A stretch of DNA of 64,000 bases from Streptomyces venezuelae. Lineage in GTDB: Bacteria; Actinomycetota; Actinomycetes; Streptomycetales; Streptomycetaceae. Under the pieces are notes generated by a model, which was not told where the DNA came from, searched no databases, and saw only the letters and a list, made by a program, of their open reading frames with translations. Of this stretch, positions 17,140 to 29,000 are shown piece by piece. Within the stretch, counting starts at the first letter, position 1; every line of letters starts with the position of its first letter. Made by a program: the position numbers and the translations under genes. The stretch is taken from the NCBI RefSeq assembly GCF_008642335.1, contig NZ_CP029191.1:6076001-6140000 (forward strand), given 5' to 3'.

Positions 17140-18189
17140 ATGCTCCTCCACCGAACGACGCTCACGAAGCCCCGGCGGCTGGCGGCCGTACTGACCGCCA
17201 CGGCGCTCGGTGTCGGCCTCCTCGCTGGCTGTGGTTCCGACTCGGACGACAAGGCGGACGACAACGCCCCGGCGGCCGCCGCCGGCGGTACGTTCCCGGT
17301 CACCGTGGAGCACGCGTTCGGGTCCACGAAGGTCACCGAGGCCCCCAAGCGCGTCGTCACCGTCGGCTACACCGACGACCAGACCGCCCTGGCCCTCGGC
17401 ACCAAGCCGGTCGGCATGGTCGACCAGTACCCGAACCCGGAGGGCAAGTCCCCCGACATCAACACCCAGTGGCCTTGGGTGAAGGACAAGTGGGGCGACA
17501 CCAAGCCCGACGTCATCATGAAGAACGGCGACTCCGGCCCGAACTACGAGAAGATCGCCGCCCTGCGCCCGGACCTGATCATCGCGGTGTACTCCGAGAT
17601 CGACAAGGCCGCCTACGACAAGCTCTCGCAGATCGCCCCGACGGTGGGCCGCACCAAGGGCGAGAAGGAGCTCTTCAGCGCCCCCTGGCAGGACAACGCG
17701 GTGCACATCGCCAAGGCGCTCGGCAAGGAGGACGAGGGCAAGAAGCTCGTCGAGGGCATCGAGGACAAGCTCGCCGAGGCGAAGAAGTCGCACCCGAAGT
17801 TCGCGGACCAGACCTCCGTCGCCCTGTCCTGGTACAAGGACTCCATCAACCCGTTCACCTCGAAGGACGTCCGCGGACGGCTCCTGACGGGCATGGGCTT
17901 CACGTACCAGACGAAGATCGACAAGATCGCCGGCGGCAAGTTCTCCACCGAACTCTCGCCCGAGCGCACCGACCTGGTCGACGTCGACCGCATCGTCGTC
18001 ATCAACGACAAGGCCGACACCGCCGCGCTGAAGAAGTTCAAGCTGTTCGCCAACCTGGACGCCGTGAAGAAGGGCAACGTGTCCTACCTCCTGGACAGCG
18101 AGGGCCCGGCGGTCGGTGCCGCGATGTCGCAGGGCACCGTCCTGTCCCTCCCGTACGCGATCGACGAGCTCGTCAAGTCGGTCGAGTAG
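17140..18189 (+). CDS. cchF: Ferric-siderophore substrate-binding lipoprotein
   Basis: A 349-residue periplasmic-binding-protein homologue (class III, TroA/FhuD-like). The Arg-rich N-terminus and hydrophobic run end in the lipobox LLAGC, with the lipidated Cys at residue 31. An acidic, Ala-rich spacer follows. The mature lobes are joined by a long central helix around residues 180-215. It captures ferric coelichelin outside the membrane for CchCDE. Of two in-frame ATGs I prefer 17140, because AAGGGA lies six bases before it and abuts the first ATG. Confidence 0.92.
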   Translation: MLLHRTTLTKPRRLAAVLTATALGVGLLAGCGSDSDDKADDNAPAAAAGGTFPVTVEHAFGSTKVTEAPKRVVTVGYTDDQTALALGTKPVGMVDQYPNPEGKSPDINTQWPWVKDKWGDTKPDVIMKNGDSGPNYEKIAALRPDLIIAVYSEIDKAAYDKLSQIAPTVGRTKGEKELFSAPWQDNAVHIAKALGKEDEGKKLVEGIEDKLAEAKKSHPKFADQTSVALSWYKDSINPFTSKDVRGRLLTGMGFTYQTKIDKIAGGKFSTELSPERTDLVDVDRIVVINDKADTAALKKFKLFANLDAVKKGNVSYLLDSEGPAVGAAMSQGTVLSLPYAIDELVKSVE

Positions 18190-18191
18190 CG

Positions 18192-18245
18192 ATGACGTTC
18201 CCCTTGCCCCGTCCCCGTCCCCGGCTCGACTTGGTCTTCGTGTGA
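18192..18245 (+). CDS. Possible 17-codon ORF between cchF and cchG
   Basis: ATG two bases after the cchF stop opens a frame reading [17 protein letters not shown], then TGA. Its stop overlaps the GTG start of the next gene (GTGA). The exporter gene itself has no visible ribosome binding site. The short frame could carry ribosomes from cchF to cchG by reinitiation. It may also be a chance frame. Confidence 0.3.
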   Translation: MTFPLPRPRPRLDLVFV

Positions 18246-20038
18246 GCATCACCGAAACACCCACCACCGCAACACCCCCCGCGACGCTGCGCACCGCGTC
18301 CGGACGCGAGGCCACCCGGTGGGTCTCGGCCCACTGCCGCGAAGTCCCGTGGCTGACGACGGCCACCGTGTTCACCACGGTGGCCGGGGCGGCGCTCCAA
18401 GTGCTCCCCGTGCTGCTCCTCGGCCGGGTGGTCGACGGAGTGGTCGAGGGGGAGGGGCGCTCGGTCCTCGTCACGATCGGCGTCCTGATGGGCGTCGCCG
18501 CGCTGCTCGGCGCGGTGGCCACCGCGGCCTCGACGTATCTGATCGGGCGCCTCGGCGCGGACCTGCTCGCGCGGCTGCGGGAGGGCGCCGTCCGCGCGGT
18601 GCTCGGCATGCCGAGCGCGCGGATCGAGCAGGTCGGCCGCGGAGACGTGCTCTCCCGGGTCGGCGACGACGTGGCCGTGCTGTCCAAGGGCATCCGCACG
18701 GCCATCCCCACCGTGTTCTCGGCGGGCGTGCTGGTCCTCATCGCCACGGTCGGCATGTTCGGCCTGGACTGGCGGCTCGGCCTCGCGGGCGCCGCCGCGC
18801 TTCCCGCGTACGCGCTGGCCCTGCGCTGGTACCTGCCGCGCTCCGCCCCGCTCTACCGCAAGCAGCGGATGGCCCAGGCCGACCGCGCCCAGGCGCTGAT
18901 CAGCGGCCTCAACGGCATCGACACAGTCCGCGCGTACCGCCTGGAGGACGACGTCCGGGAGAAGGTCACCGCGGAGTCCTGGCGGGTGCGCAACCTCGGG
19001 ATCGACGTGTTCCGGTTCTTCGGCCGGTTCGTGGGCCGCGAGAACCGAGCCGAGTTCATCGGGCTCGTCCTCATCCTCGTGGTGGGATACGCCCTGCTGG
19101 AGGCCGACGCCGCCAGCCTCGGCGAGGTGTCGGCGGCCCCGCTGATGTTCCACCGCCTGTTCACCCCGCTCGGCGCCATCATGTTCACCTTCGACGAGGC
19201 GCAGAAGTCGGGCGCGAGCCTGACCCGTCTGGTCGGGGTGCTGGGGGAGTCCGCCGAGGAGCGGCTGGTGGGCGACACGTCCGTCGCCGTGGCCGACGCC
19301 GTGCCGCACCAAGTGACGGTGCAGGGGCTGACGTTCACCTATCCGGGCGCCGACGAACCGGTGCTCAGGGACGTCGACCTGACGATCACGGCCGGCGGTT
19401 CGCTGGCGCTCGTGGGCGCGACGGGTGCCGGCAAGTCGACGCTGGCCGCGCTGATCGCGGGCATCGGGACTCCGCAGACGGGTTCGGTGCGCATCGGCGC
19501 GCACGACCTGGGCGGTCTCGACGAGGCCGGGGCGCGGGCCCTGGTGAGCATCCTGACGCAGGAGACGCACGTCTTCTCGGGACCGCTCGCCGACGACCTG
19601 CGGCTCGCGGCACCGGAGGCGACCGACGCCGAACTCATGGACGCGCTGCGCACGGTGGGCGCCTACGACTGGGTCGAGGCGCTGCCGGAGGGCCTGCACA
19701 CCACGGTCGGCGAAGGCGGTGAGCGCCTGGACGTCACGAAGATCGCGCAGATCGCGCTGGCCCGCCTCGTCCTCGGCAGGGCGCCGGTCGTCGTGCTCGA
19801 CGAGTCGACCGCGGAGGCGGGCAGCGAGGGCGCGGCGGAGCTGGAGCGTGCCGTGCTGGCCGCGTGCGCGGGCCGTACGACGCTGTTCGTGGCGCACCGG
19901 CTCACGCAGGCGATGGCCGCGGACCGGATCGCCGTGCTGGACGCGGGGCGTGTGGTGGAGCAGGGCACTCACGACGAGTTGGTGGCTCTGGGCGGCCGGT
20001 ACGCGCGTCTGTGGCGGGCCTGGCGAGAGGGTAGTTAG
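18242..20038 (+). CDS. cchG: ABC half-transporter (exporter) with degenerate signature motif
   Basis: A 598-residue fused membrane plus nucleotide-binding protein, with six hydrophobic helices in about residues 40-310 and the ATPase domain after about 350. Walker A GATGAGKST, Walker B VVVLDEST and the H-loop VAHRL are intact. The signature, normally LSGGQ, reads LDVTK. The partner gene beyond the NRPS has the reverse defects, so I infer a heterodimeric exporter with a single complete ATP site made from CchG Walker motifs and the CchI signature. The likely cargo is desferri-coelichelin. The GTG start is fixed by homology at VSITETP. Confidence 0.88.
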   Translation: MSITETPTTATPPATLRTASGREATRWVSAHCREVPWLTTATVFTTVAGAALQVLPVLLLGRVVDGVVEGEGRSVLVTIGVLMGVAALLGAVATAASTYLIGRLGADLLARLREGAVRAVLGMPSARIEQVGRGDVLSRVGDDVAVLSKGIRTAIPTVFSAGVLVLIATVGMFGLDWRLGLAGAAALPAYALALRWYLPRSAPLYRKQRMAQADRAQALISGLNGIDTVRAYRLEDDVREKVTAESWRVRNLGIDVFRFFGRFVGRENRAEFIGLVLILVVGYALLEADAASLGEVSAAPLMFHRLFTPLGAIMFTFDEAQKSGASLTRLVGVLGESAEERLVGDTSVAVADAVPHQVTVQGLTFTYPGADEPVLRDVDLTITAGGSLALVGATGAGKSTLAALIAGIGTPQTGSVRIGAHDLGGLDEAGARALVSILTQETHVFSGPLADDLRLAAPEATDAELMDALRTVGAYDWVEALPEGLHTTVGEGGERLDVTKIAQIALARLVLGRAPVVVLDESTAEAGSEGAAELERAVLAACAGRTTLFVAHRLTQAMAADRIAVLDAGRVVEQGTHDELVALGGRYARLWRAWREGS

Positions 20039-20065
20039 GCAAGCCTAATTTAGGTTAGCCTAACT
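20035..20065 (+). promoter_or_regulatory. Double iron box upstream of the NRPS gene
   Basis: Two adjoining palindromes, TTAGGCAAGCCTAA (20035-20048) and TTAGGTTAGCCTAAC (20050-20064), form an extended site that overlaps the cchG stop codon. It ends 23 bp before the NRPS start. Two DmdR1/IdeR dimers could bind side by side. Confidence 0.85.
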
Positions 20066-20087
20066 GCGATTACCTGAAAGGGACGCT

Positions 20088-23000
20088 GTGTCTTCGATGA
20101 TGGAACCGAGCACTCGCCTCGTGCTGCTCTCCCCCGACCGCCTGGCCGATGTGCGTCGGCGTGCCGGCGACTACTCCGACCGGACCATCGCCGAGGCCTG
20201 CGCCATCGGCCTGTCGTACTGGGCGACCGGCCGCAGCCCCGAAGGCATCGAGCTCGCGCCGGGCACGCTCTTCGCGGACGTCCTCGGCTGGGTCGACAAC
20301 GGCGGTACGGGGCCCGGCAGTCGGGAAGCAGGCAGCCACGAAGCCGGCGCCCGCGAGGCAGGCGCCCAAGGCTGGCATGTCCCTGTCCCCGACGGCGTCG
20401 ATCCCGAGGAGGCGCAGCTCGCACTCGACGACCTCGCCGACTTCCCCGACCGGCCCCTCGGCACCGTCGCCCCGGTCGACGCGGAGGCGCGCCTCAAGAT
20501 CCTCGCCGAGTGGAACGACACCGGCGCGGACCGGGCCCGCCCCACCATCGTCGAGATGTTCCGCGAACAGGCCCGCACCAGGCCCGACGCCGTCGCCATC
20601 GTCGACGAGCACCGCTCCCTGACCTACCGTGAGGCGGCCGAACGCTCCGCCCAGCTGGCCCACCATCTCCTCTCCCGCGGCCTCGCCCCCGAACAGGTCG
20701 TCGGCATCTCGCTCGGCCGCTCCGCCGACATGGTCGTCGGCCTCCTCGCCGTACTGCAGGCGGGCTGCGCCTTCGTACCGCTCGACCCGCAGTGGCCCGC
20801 CGCGCGCCGCTCCGTCGTCATCGAGGACGCCCGCGTCGTCCTGCAGCTCAACTCCTCGGGCGAGCACGACCCGCAGGAGCCGGAAGCCGTCGCCGTCGAC
20901 CTCGCCGACTGGGCGTTCGGCTCCCTGCCCGCCACGGCACCCGGCGTCTCCGTGGACGGCGACTCACTCGCGTACGTGATCTTCACATCCGGCTCGACCG
21001 GGCGGCCCAAGGGCGCGATGATCCGGCACGCGGCGATCAGCGAGCGGCTGCTCTGGCAGGTCGACGAGATCCTGCACTTCGGCCACGACGACGCGTCCCT
21101 GTTCAAGGCGCCGCTGTCGTTCGACATCTCCATCAACGAGATCTTCCTGCCGCTGGTCAGCGGCGGCCGCCTCGTCGTCCTGCGGACCGGCGGCGAACGC
21201 GACCCGCACCACCTGCTGAGCGTCATCGCCGAGCAGCGCGTCACCTTCACGTACCTCGTGTCGTCCATGCTGGACGTGCTCCTGGAGATGGCGGGCGACT
21301 CCGGCCGCCTCGACAGTCTGCGCCACGTCTGGTGCGGCGGCGAGGTGCTCACGCCCGAGCTGTACGAGCGGTTCCGCACTCGGCTCGCCATCCCGATGTA
21401 CCACGGCTACGGCCCCGCCGAGACGACGATCGGTGTCTCGCACGTCATCTACCGGGGCGAGGCCGAGCGCCTCTCCACCTCCATCGGCAGGGCCAACCCC
21501 AACACCCAGCTGTACGTCCTCGACGACGAGCTGCGCCCGGTCCCGGTCGGTGTGGGCGGCGAACTGTACGCGGGCGGCCTCCTCCTGGGGCGCGGCTACG
21601 TCAACGCGCCCGGCCTGACCGCCTCCCGCTTCATCGCCAACCCCTTCGCCTCGGACGGGTCCCGGCTCTACCGCACCGGCGACCTGGCACGGTTCGCGCC
21701 CGACGGAACCCTGGACTTCCTCGGCCGCGCCGACAACCAGATCAAGATCCGCGGCATGCGCCTGGAGATCGAGGACGTCGAGGTCGGCCTCGCCGAACAC
21801 CCGCGCGTACGCCACACCTGCGTCGTCGCCAAGAAGAACACGGCAGGCGGCACCTACCTCGTGGGATACGTGATCCCCGCGGCCGGCAGCGAGGACCTGC
21901 GGGCCGACGAGGTCAAGGCGTGGGCCGTCGACCACATGGTCGAGTACATGGTCCCCACCCACATCGTCGTGATGGACGCGTTCCCGCTCACCGCGAACGG
22001 CAAGCTCGACCGCAAGGCACTGCCCGAGCCCGCCGCCACGACCGGCGCGGTCGCCCCGCCCACCACCGAGAACGAGCGCGTGGTCTGCGCGGCGGTCGCC
22101 GCGGTCCTCCAGCTCGACGAGGTCGGCGTCGACCAGGACTTCTTCCAGCTCGGCGGCGACAGCATCCTCACCATCTCGCTGCTGAGCGCGCTCCGAGAGG
22201 CCGGGCTCTACGTCACGGCACGGCAGATCTTCACCCACAGCGTCGTCGGCGCCCTGGCCGCCGTCGCGAGTCGAGAGGACGTCTCCACCGTCGACCACGG
22301 CGACGTCGCGACCGGCGCCGTCGTCGGCTCGCCCATCGTGCAGTGGCTCGGCGAGACCACCGACGCCGTCGACGGCTTCGTCCAGTCGGTCGTCCTCAAC
22401 ACCCCCGCGGAACTCACCGCCGAGGCGCTCGACGAGATACTCGGCGCCGTCCTCGGACGGCACGACATGCTGCGCGCGAAACTCGTGCGCGGCGACCGCT
22501 GGAGCTTCGACATCCCGGAGGCCGACCGCGCCGCCGCCCCCGTGTGGCAGGAGAGCGACCGGCCGCTGGAGGCGTGCGTCGAGCTCGCCACCGACGGGCT
22601 CGACCCGGACGGCGGAGTGATGTTCCGCGCGGTCTGGCGCCGCGCCGACAACCAACTCGTGATCGTCGTCCACCACGTGGTGATCGACGGCGTGTCCTGG
22701 CGGGTCCTGATGGAGGACCTGGCCACGGCGTGGCGCCAGTGCTCCTCCGGCGCACCCGTCGAACTGCCCCCGGTCGGCACGTCGTTCCGGCGCTGGACGC
22801 AGCTTCTGGAGCGCGCGGACTTCACGGCGGACCTCACCTACTTCCAGCGGCCCCTGCCGGGCACCGACCAGCCGGTGGGCCGGCGCGCCCTGACCGCCGC
22901 CGACACCGTCGCACGCGAGCGGATCCGAACCGTCTCCGTCGGCCCCGAGGTCACGGCCGCCCTCCTCGGCGAGATCCCCGCCAAGTTCCACGCGGGCGTC

Positions 23001-26000
23001 AACGACGTGCTCCTCACCGGCCTCGCCGTCGCCCTCGCCCGGTGGCGCCGCGACCTCGGGCAGGACCAGACGTTCGCGCACATCGAGCTGGAGGGCCACG
23101 GCCGCGAGGGCGGGTACGTGGCGGACGCCGCGGGCTTCGAGCCGGAACTCTCGCGCACGGTGGGCTGGTTCACGACCCTCTTCCCGGTGACCGTCGACCC
23201 CGGCACCGCCCCCGACCTCACCGATCCCGCGTACCTCGCCGCCGCCCTCAAGGCGGTCAAGGAAGACCTGTCCCACGTACCGAGTAACGGCATCTCCTAC
23301 GGCGCCCTGCGCTACCTGAACGACACGCGGTTCGACGCCCCCGCCCCCCAGGTGCTCTTCAACTACCTGGGCCGCTTCGACGCGGGCGCCTCGGGCGACT
23401 GGCAGCTCACGGGCGCCACCGGCCAGCTCGGCGAGAAGCGCGACCCGGACATGCGCCTGCCGCGCGCCCTGGAGTTCAACGCCATCGCCGAACCCGCCTC
23501 GGCCGGCGGCGAGTACGAACTCGTCACCACCGTCTCCTGGCCCGACGGCATGTTCACCGTCGAGGACATCGCGACGCTCGGCGGCTACTTCCGCGTCGCC
23601 CTGGCCGGTCTCGCCGCGCTCGACGAGGGCGGCCACACCCCCAGCGACTTCCCCTTGGTGCCGCTCACCCAGGCCGACGTCGACAGCCTGGACGGCCCGG
23701 CGCTGCGGGACATCCTGCCGCTGACCCCGCTGCAGGAAGGCCTGTACTTCCACTCGGTCTTCGACGACGACTCGGCGGGTGCCTACGTAGAGCAGCAACT
23801 CCTCACCCTTGAGGGGGAGGTGGACGCGGACCGGCTCGCCGCCGCCGCGACCCGGCTGCTCACGCTCTACCCGAACCTCGCCGCGCGCTTCACGGCCCTC
23901 GCCGACGGCCGCGTGGTCTCCGTCCTGGAGAACGGCGTCCAGGCGCCCTTCACGACGGTGGACCGCCCCGGCATCACCGATGCCGAGATACGCGACCTCG
24001 CCGAGCGGGACCGGCGCGCCGGGTTCGACCTGGCCACCGGGCCCTTGATGCGCTACACGCTCGTCCGCGCGGGCGACGAGCGCACGGTCCTGGTGCAGAC
24101 CGTGCACCACATCATCGCCGACGGCTGGTCCGTGCCGCCGATGCTGCGCGCGCTGCTCGCCGAGTACCACGCGCCGGGCACCGTGTACCCCGTCGGCGGC
24201 TTCCCCGACTACGTGCACTGGCTCGCCGGACGGGACGACGACGAGAGCGACCGGGTGTGGGGCGAGGAGCTGGCCGGGCTGCCGGGGTCCTCCCTGGTCG
24301 CCGAGGGCCACACTCCGTCGGACCGGTTCGCCGACACGGCCGTCGAGGCTCAGCACGACGTCGACGCGGCCGTCCGGACCGCCGGTGTGCCGCTGAGCGT
24401 CGCCGTGCACAGCGCGTGGGCCGTGACCCTGGGCGGCATCCTGCACTCCGACGACGTGGTGTTCGGCTCCACGGTGTCCGGGCGCGACGCGGACGTGCCC
24501 GGCATCGGCGACATGGTGGGCCTGTTCATCAACACGATCCCCGTACGGGCCCGTTGGTCCGGCTCGACCACGGCGGGGGACCTGCTCGCCCGGGTGCGGG
24601 AGCACCAGAGCGCCGTCCTGCCGCACCAGCACGTCTCGCTGGCGCGGATCGGCCGCCAGGCGGGCGCGGGGCCGCTCTTCGACACCCTCGTGGTGTTCGA
24701 CGTCGCGACCGATGTGGACGGCCTGCGGACCCCCGACGCCGAGCTCGTCATCACCGACATCGTCAACGAGGGCGCCCCGCACTACCCGCTCACCCTCGTC
24801 GTGGAGCGCGCCCTCGACGGACGCCCCCGCTTCAACCTGATCTACGACGGCGAGCTCCTCGGTGAGAGCACCGCCCAGGGCATCCTGCGCACCTTCACGC
24901 GGGCCCTCGACGGCCTCCTGACGCGTCCGGACGCTCTCGTCGGCGACCTGGTACCCGAGGGGGACCGGAGGCCCGCACGCGTCGCGCAGGAGACTTTGGG
25001 CGGCCTCTTCGACGCCGCCGCGCGCCGTGACCCGGCGGCCACCGCCGTCACCCAGTGCGCGCTCGACGGCGGCACGAGGTCGCTGACGTACGGCGAACTG
25101 GCCGACGCCAAAAGCGAATTGGCGGTGGGGCTGCGCGCCGCCGGGGTCGGCCCCGGCAAGCGCGTCGCCGTCGCCGTCCCGCGCTCCGTGGAGCAGGTCG
25201 TCGCGCTCGTCGCGATCGTCTCCGCGGGCGGTGCCTACGTACCGCTGGACCTGGCCTACCCGGACGAGCGCCTGGAGTACATCCTCGCCGACGCCTCCCC
25301 GCAGGTCGTCCTCGTCGACCGCGAGCAGCGCGACCGCTTCACCGGGCTCCTGGAGCGGGCGGGCGTACCGGCCCGCGTGCTCGTCCAGGGCGAGGAACTG
25401 CCGCGGGACACGGACGAGTCCGCCGACGAGGCCCGCCCGCACGATCCCGCGTACGTCATCTACACGTCCGGCTCGACCGGCCGCCCCAAGGGCGTCGTCG
25501 TACCGCACTCCAGCGTGGTCACCCTGCTCGCCAACACCCGGCCTGACATGGGCTTCGGGCCGCACGACGTGTGGGTGCAGTTCCACTCCTTCTCCTTCGA
25601 CTTCGCGGTCTGGGAGCTCTGGGGCGCGCTGGCGCACGGCGGTGAGCTGCTCGTGCCCGAGTACGGCCTGACCCGCTCCCCGGTCGACTTCCACCGGCTC
25701 GTCCGCGAGCGCGGTGTGACCGTGCTCAACCAAACACCGTCGGCGTTCTACCAGTTCATCGAGGCGGACCGGCACGCCGGCGAACCGCTCCCCGCGCTAC
25801 GGAAGATCATCTTCGGTGGCGAGGCGCTCGACCTCGGGCGGCTGCGCGGCTGGGTCGAGCGGCACGGCACGGCGGCGCCCGAGCTGGTCAACATGTACGG
25901 CATCACCGAGACGACCGTGCACGTCACGCACCGGGTGCTGACCGACGCCGACTTCACCCGTGGCCAGGACGTCAGCCCCATCGGCGGTCCGATCCCCGGT

Positions 26001-29000
26001 CTCGTCACCCATCTGCTCGACGACCGGCTCCGGCCCGTGCCGCCGGGTCGCGTCGGTGCCATCTATGTGGCGGGCGACCAGGTGTCGCTCGGCTACCTCG
26101 GCAGGTCCGGCCTGACCGCGGGCCGTTTCGTGGCGAATCCGTTCACCGACGACGGCTCCCGCATGTACCACACGGGCGACCTCGCCCGCCGTACGCTCGA
26201 CGGCGAGCTGGAGTTCGTGGGCCGCGCCGACGACCAGGTCCAGCTCAAGGGCTTCCGCATCGAGCTCGGCGAGGTCGAGTCCGCGCTGCGCGAGCTGGAC
26301 GGCGTGGTCGATGTGGCCGTCACCGTCGCTGACAGCGGCGATCACCTCGTCGCGCACGTCGTGGGCCGCGTCCCTGGCGACCTCGCGGGCCTGCTCGCCG
26401 CGAAGCTGCCCGTGCACATGGTGCCGAGCCGGGTCCTGACGGTCGACGCGCTGCCGCTCACCGTCAACGGCAAGCTGGACCGCAAGGCACTGGTCGAACG
26501 CGCCGCGCACGAGGACGACGCTTCCGCCGCCGTCGCGAGCGATTCCGCGCTCACGTCGCTGGTCGGCATCTTCGCGGAGGCGCTGCCCGGGTCCGCCGCC
26601 GTGGACGAGGACACCGACTTCTTCATGGCGGGCGGCGACAGCATCGTCGCCATCACCGTGATCAACCGCGCCAGGGCGCTCGGACTGCCGATCGCGCCGC
26701 GCGACGTCTTCCTGTTCAGGACGCCGCGCGCGCTCGCCGAGCACGTGGGTTCGAGCACGCCGCAGGCCAAGGCGCCCGCTCCCACCCGCCACGAGGACGG
26801 TCCTCTCACGCCGACGCCGATCATCCTGCGCCAGCGCGAACTGGGCGGCTCCCTCGACCGGTTCGTCCAGGCCAGGACCCTGTCGGCGCCCGAGGGCACC
26901 GGCTTCGCCGACGCCGAGCGCGCCGCGAACGCCGTCGTGGCCGCCCACCCGGCCCTGCGGACGCGACTGCGCGTCGAGCACGGCGTGTGGGCGCTGCGCA
27001 CCGAACCCGCCCGCGAGGTCACCGTCGCCCGCACGGACGCCGACGCCTCGACGGCCGCGGACGAGGCCGCCGGACGGCTCGACCCCACCACCGGCGACGT
27101 CGTGGCGTTCTCGTGGCTGGAGGCGACCCGCACCCTCGTCGTCACCGTGCACCACATCGCCGTCGACGCCGTGTCCTGGCTGGTCCTCCTCGACGACCTG
27201 GCCACCGCCATGCGCGGCGCGGACCTGGCGCCGCCGACCACGTCCTACGCCGAGTACGCCGACGCGCTCACGCTCGGCGCCGCCTCCGACGAGGTGATCG
27301 GCGGCCTCCCGCACTGGATCACCACCCTCGACGCGCCCCCGCTGCTGCCCGGCGCCGACACCGGCAACCTGCGCGAGACCACCGTCGTCCTGCCGCCCGA
27401 GGCCGGCGACCGCCTCACCCGCACCGCGCCCGCCGCCCTCGGCGTCGGCCTCACCGAGCTGCTGTGCGGCGCGCTCCGCACCGCCCTGACCCACGTACAG
27501 CCGACGCCCACCGACCTCGCGGTCGAGCTGGAGCGGCACGGACGGGTCGCCCTCTACGAAGAGCACGACTACACGCGCACAGTGGGCTGGTTCACCTCCA
27601 TCGCGCCCGTACGGCTCACCGCGCACACCGACCCCGTCGCCGCCGCGCGCGAGGTCGCCGAGCGCCAGCCGGACGAGCGCGGGCACATCGCGTACGGACA
27701 GCTGAAGTACCTCAACCCGCAGACCGCGCCGCTGCTCACCGGCCGCCCTCAGGTCCTCTTCAACTACCTGGGCCGTGGCAGCGAGTCGCAGGCGGTGCAC
27801 GTCACCGGAGGCGACCAGGGCAGCCCGTACGCCGTCGAGGTCAACGCCTGGACCGACGACGCCACCGGCAGCCTGCACGCCGTCTTCACCCTCGCCGACG
27901 GCATCCCCGACGCCGTCGCCGAGCACTGGCTCGCCGCCCTGGAGCGCGTCGCCGACGCCTCCGCGTCCGCCGAGCGCACCGCGCCGGTCACCCCGCTGCA
28001 GCGAGGCCTGTTCTTCCAGGCGCAGCTGGCGGGCGCGGCCGGGCACTATGTGGCGCAGAGCTGGTTCACCTTCGACCGGCGCCTGGATGCCGATGCGCTG
28101 GCCGAGGCCATGGCGCACGTCATCGCACGGCACCCGGTCGTCGGCGCCGGCTTCACCACCGACGACGACGGCAACCCGGTCCAGGTCCTCAAGGCAGGAC
28201 GGCGCGTCGACGTCCGCACGGTCGAGCTCGCGGACGACGCGGAGGTCGAGGAGTTCCGTACCCGCGACCGTGACGCCGGATTCGACCCGGCCGACGCGCC
28301 GCTCATCCGCCTCACCGTGGTCCGCCTGCCCGGCGGCCACGACGGACTGCTGCTCAGCTACCACTTGCTGCTGTGGGACGGCTGGTCCCGCGAGATCGTG
28401 CTGCGGGACCTGTTCGACGCGTACGAGGCCGTGGTGGCGGGCGAGCCGTTCGACTCGGCCCCGGCCACGCCGAGCTTCGAGGAGTACGCCAGGGCGCTCG
28501 ACGCCAAGGACTCCGCCGTGGCGGAACGTTTCTGGGCGGAGCACCTGGCGGGCGTCCCGGGCCCGACCCTGCTCGCCGGACCCGCGCCGACGCTCTCGCA
28601 GGACCTGCCGCCCGCGCTCGTGCACCGGTTGACCGCCGAACAGTCCGACCTCCTGAAGGACGCGGCCAAACAGCACGGCGTCACGCTGAACGCCGTCCTC
28701 ACCGGCGCGTTCGGCCTCCTCCTCGGCGCCCACACGGGCCGCAGCGACGCGGTGTTCGGCGTGACCGTGTCGGGCCGGGACGGCGAGGGACTCTCCGACG
28801 TCGTCGGCGTGCTCCTCAACACCGTGCCGACCTGGACGAAGGCGCGGCCCGACGACACCGTCGGCGGCTACCTGTCGGCCGTACAGGCGGCCAGGGTCGA
28901 GGCGATGGAGCACGAGCACCTCGGGCTCGGCGAGATCCAGCGCGCCAGCGGACACGACACCCTGTTCGACAACCTGTTCGTGCTCCAGAACTTCCTGGAC

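Noticed and set aside
20088..20540. A starter condensation domain at the NRPS N-terminus
   Set aside because: The about 150 residues before A1 have no HHxxxDG motif and are too short; they look like a remnant or docking segment.
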